Assembly: GCA_026786045.1 (NCBI GenBank)
Contig: JAJAYV010000199.1
Location: 1-8,151 of the forward strand
Source of the DNA: Frankiaceae bacterium
GTDB taxonomy: Bacteria; Actinomycetota; Actinomycetes; Mycobacteriales; SCTD01
Length of the DNA stretch: 8,151 bases
Direction: 5' to 3'
Shown: piece by piece, positions 6,195 through 8,151 of the stretch
How positions within the stretch are numbered: position 1 is the stretch's first letter
Layout: the number at the start of each line of letters is the position of its first letter
The notes under the pieces: model-generated
The model's input: only the letters and a program-made list of their open reading frames with translations
The model's database searches: none
Told to the model about the DNA's origin: nothing
Program-made: the position numbers and the translations under genes

Positions 6195-6826
6195 CGTTCG
6201 ACGTCATCAACCAGCTGGCTCGCGACACCCCCTGGGCGCACGGTGCCGTTCTCGTGTACGCGAGCTTCGGGGTCGTCCTGTTCGCCGCGCTGCTCGTGGC
6301 TGGCTGGTGGACCGCACGTGCTCGCGACGCCCGGACCATGGCGGCAGCTCTCTGGGCCGGCGCGGCCACGCTGCTCGCGGTGGCGCTCAACCAGCCGCTG
6401 GTGGCCGCCGTCCACGAGCCGCGCCCGTCCACGGTCCGGACCGACATCCTGGTGCTGGCGCAGCGGTCCGCAGACCAGTCGTTCCCCTCCGACCACGCCG
6501 TGATGGCGGGTGCCGTCGCGGCCGGTCTGTGGCTGGTCTCGCGCCGACTGGGTGCAGTCGCGGCGACGGCGGCACTGCTCATGGCCTTCGCGCGCGTCTA
6601 CATCGGTGCCCATTACCCCCGCGACGTCCTGGCCGGTCTGGCGGTGGGCGCGCTGGTCACCGTCGTGGGCTGGTCGCTTCTCCACCGCCCTCTGGTCGGC
6701 GCGGTGGAACGGGCGCGCCGCGGACCCTTGCGACCGCTCGTTGCCTCCGCGGAGGGGGCCGTGCTCGGTGTCCGGCACGACATCGTTCAGGAGCACGGAC
6801 CGGCCCGGGCAGTCCCCCGCAGGTGA
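6191..6826 (+). CDS. PAP2-family membrane phosphatase, BcrC-like (probable undecaprenyl-diphosphatase)
   Basis: This encodes a 211-residue integral membrane protein with about five helices (near 18-40, 48-72, 103-117, 120-140 and 147-164). The three phosphatase motifs are present: HEPRP (R78, P79), SFPSDH (97-102, catalytic H102) and RVYIGAHYPRD (R135, nucleophile H141, D145). The PSDH form and the N-x-P...HEPRP form without the usual lysine resemble BcrC-type undecaprenyl-pyrophosphate phosphatases. These recycle the lipid carrier for peptidoglycan and can give bacitracin tolerance. A broader role on phosphatidic acid or another lipid phosphate cannot be excluded. The GTG start overlaps the regulator's stop by four bases and has no ribosome binding site of its own, so translation is probably coupled. 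The polar C-terminal tail (about 166-211) is cytoplasmic or disordered. Its last 40 bases overlap the convergent cyclase gene. Confidence 0.9.
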   Translation: MTFDVINQLARDTPWAHGAVLVYASFGVVLFAALLVAGWWTARARDARTMAAALWAGAATLLAVALNQPLVAAVHEPRPSTVRTDILVLAQRSADQSFPSDHAVMAGAVAAGLWLVSRRLGAVAATAALLMAFARVYIGAHYPRDVLAGLAVGALVTVVGWSLLHRPLVGAVERARRGPLRPLVASAEGAVLGVRHDIVQEHGPARAVPRR

Positions 6827-8151
6827 CGTCCCGTCGTGATGTCCCGCCGAGCGCACGACCCACCGCAACGTCGGCTGGGGCAGCCCTCAGGCCCGTTGCG
6901 CCGAGCTGTCTTGCTCGTGCGGGAGGCTCGGTTACGTCCGGCCTTCTTGGCGGCGTACAGGGCGTGATCGGCATGATGGATCAGCGTTGCGGGCGCGTGC
7001 CCAGCATCGCTGCAACAGCCGATGCTGACCGTGATCGCGAGGATCTGCGCCGGCGTGCCGACAGGAATCCCTACCTCGGACACCGCTCGCCGCATGCGTT
7101 CGGCGACGGCCGAGGCCTCCCCGGCCGGTGTGTGTGGCATCAGCACGAGGAACTCCTCGCCGCCCCAACGGCCGATGCTGTCGGCCTCTCGGGTGCAGTT
7201 CTTCAGGCGCTCTGCGATCGAGCGAAGGACGTCGTCGCCGACAGTGTGACCGTAGGTGTCGTTGACGTTCTTGAAGTGATCGACGTCGACGATCAACGCG
7301 GTCAGCGGACTACCGTCATGTCGGCAGCGTTCGTGCTCGCTCACGAGCAGCTGGTCGAGGCGGCGGCGACTGTAGAGGCCGGTCAGTCCGTCGAGATGGG
7401 CGAACGTCTCCAGCTGAGCGTTGGCGGAGAGGAGCTGGCGCCTCTCACGGTGAAGACGAAGGCCGAGCCAGCAGGAGAACAGCCCCGTGACGACGATCAG
7501 CGCAAGCCCGGCCCACTGCCAGACGTTGCGCCCCCGGGTCGGGGCAAGAAGTGTCGACTCCGGGACCGAGATGACCAGCTGCCACGGCGTCCCGGCGACT
7601 GCATTGCCAGCGACAAAGCGACCATCCTCGGTGATCGACCGGCGCCGCCTGAGCGCATCGGCCACAGCCGGGTCCTGCTCCCTGCGCACCTCGAGGGACC
7701 CGTCCGTCTGGTCGACGGTCGCCACGACGCCACCGCGTACGTCGATGATGGCGGCGTCGAAGTCGGGCAGGCTCGGGATGCCCTTGAGGTAGTCGTGCAG
7801 CGGGGTGTCGCGGACCGCGAAGGCACCGCTCAGGACGCGGCGGCCTGAGGGCGTACCGAACGGTGCCGCAAAGGCCACCACAGGGACTCCTGCGACCGAC
7901 GACTCCACGACGTCGGACACTGCGGCCTGGCCCCTGACGGCCGAGCGCAGATAGGCGAACTCGCTGGCCACCGACTCGCCGGCAGGTTGCCCCCCGGCCG
8001 GCGTTGCCGCCAGGAGCTGTCCCTCCGGACCGACGAGCTGTGCGGCCTCGAAACCGAACGCGTCGACAACCTGCGCGAGCTCGTCGTCGAGTTCGCGACC
8101 GGGTGCGCCGCCAAGGGAACGTTCTCCCACGCGGCGCTCACGCTCGAGCAG
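6787..8151 (-). CDS. Membrane-bound diguanylate cyclase with extracytoplasmic sensor region (N-terminus outside window)
   Basis: The frame is open to the right edge (7 residues, LLERERR, precede the first possible GTG at 8130), so the N-terminus, probably including a first membrane helix, is missing. Numbered from GTG 8130, residues 1 to about 198 look like a double-Cache-type extracytoplasmic sensor (SGAFAVRD, DAAIIDVRGGVVATVD, TPWQLVISVPESTLL). A helix follows at 203-225, then a charged signalling helix and a GGDEF domain (about 243-403). The cyclase motifs are complete: LDGLTGLYSRR, DVDHFKNVND, RWGGEEF (GGEEF 323-327) and an RxxD inhibitory site, READ (314-317). It should synthesise c-di-GMP in response to an external signal. 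After AGRNR, where such proteins normally end, about 45 residues of Arg/Gly/Ser-rich tail follow, overlapping the end of the phosphatase gene by 40 bases. A lost stop codon is possible. Confidence 0.92.
   Translation of the reverse strand: MLERERRVGERSLGGAPGRELDDELAQVVDAFGFEAAQLVGPEGQLLAATPAGGQPAGESVASEFAYLRSAVRGQAAVSDVVESSVAGVPVVAFAAPFGTPSGRRVLSGAFAVRDTPLHDYLKGIPSLPDFDAAIIDVRGGVVATVDQTDGSLEVRREQDPAVADALRRRRSITEDGRFVAGNAVAGTPWQLVISVPESTLLAPTRGRNVWQWAGLALIVVTGLFSCWLGLRLHRERRQLLSANAQLETFAHLDGLTGLYSRRRLDQLLVSEHERCRHDGSPLTALIVDVDHFKNVNDTYGHTVGDDVLRSIAERLKNCTREADSIGRWGGEEFLVLMPHTPAGEASAVAERMRRAVSEVGIPVGTPAQILAITVSIGCCSDAGHAPATLIHHADHALYAAKKAGRNRASRTSKTARRNGPEGCPSRRCGGSCARRDITTGRHLRGTARAGPCS

Noticed and set aside
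6873..6885. Small hairpin GGCTG-GGG-CAGCC as a terminator downstream of the phosphatase gene
   Set aside because: The stem has only five pairs, lies within the cyclase coding region and has no T-run; equally likely by chance.
6307..7848. Long plus-strand open frame (513 codons) across the phosphatase and cyclase genes
   Set aside because: It overlaps two genes with intact catalytic motifs, has low-complexity Arg/Pro/Ala/Gly composition and no start signal.

Overview
The window is very GC-rich, with strong G/C bias at third codon positions and several starts that lack a Shine-Dalgarno sequence. The gene content fits a high-GC actinobacterium: soluble and membrane c-di-GMP enzymes, a PAP2 phosphatase, an OmpR-type regulator, and an acyl-CoA synthetase remnant of a type common in actinomycetes. 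I cannot name a genus from this sequence alone. A Geodermatophilus- or Kineococcus-like background is a guess.

Layout, left to right. (1) Bases 1-559, plus strand: a decayed NDP-forming acyl-CoA synthetase with an internal deletion, two reading-frame changes and no ATP-grasp half. (2) 583-3159, minus: a soluble PAS-PAS-PAS-GGDEF-EAL protein with both catalytic domains apparently intact. (3) 3300-3388, minus: tRNA-Ser(UGA). (4) 3470-4747, minus: a fusion of a GNAT acetyltransferase domain to a CDC48-like AAA+ ATPase. (5) 4748-4917: a divergent intergenic region dense in inverted repeats. (6) 4918-6826, plus: a tightly packed set of three genes encoding a four-helix membrane protein of unknown function, an OmpR-family response regulator with no histidine kinase beside it, and a BcrC-like PAP2 phosphatase. 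(7) 6787-8151, minus, running off the right edge: a membrane-bound diguanylate cyclase with an extracytoplasmic sensor region. Its 3' end overlaps that of the phosphatase gene.

Functionally, two c-di-GMP enzymes flank the centre of the window. One is cytoplasmic and could make and degrade c-di-GMP; the other is membrane-bound and could make it. The plus-strand trio looks like a cell-envelope unit: a membrane protein with two polar extracytoplasmic loops, a DNA-binding regulator and an undecaprenyl-diphosphate-type phosphatase. The most unusual items are the GNAT-AAA+ fusion with a non-canonical pore loop, the orphan regulator unit, and a shared sequence at the starts of the PAS-GGDEF-EAL and GNAT-AAA+ genes. 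I see no insertion sequence, integrase, phage gene, CRISPR array or toxin-antitoxin pair.
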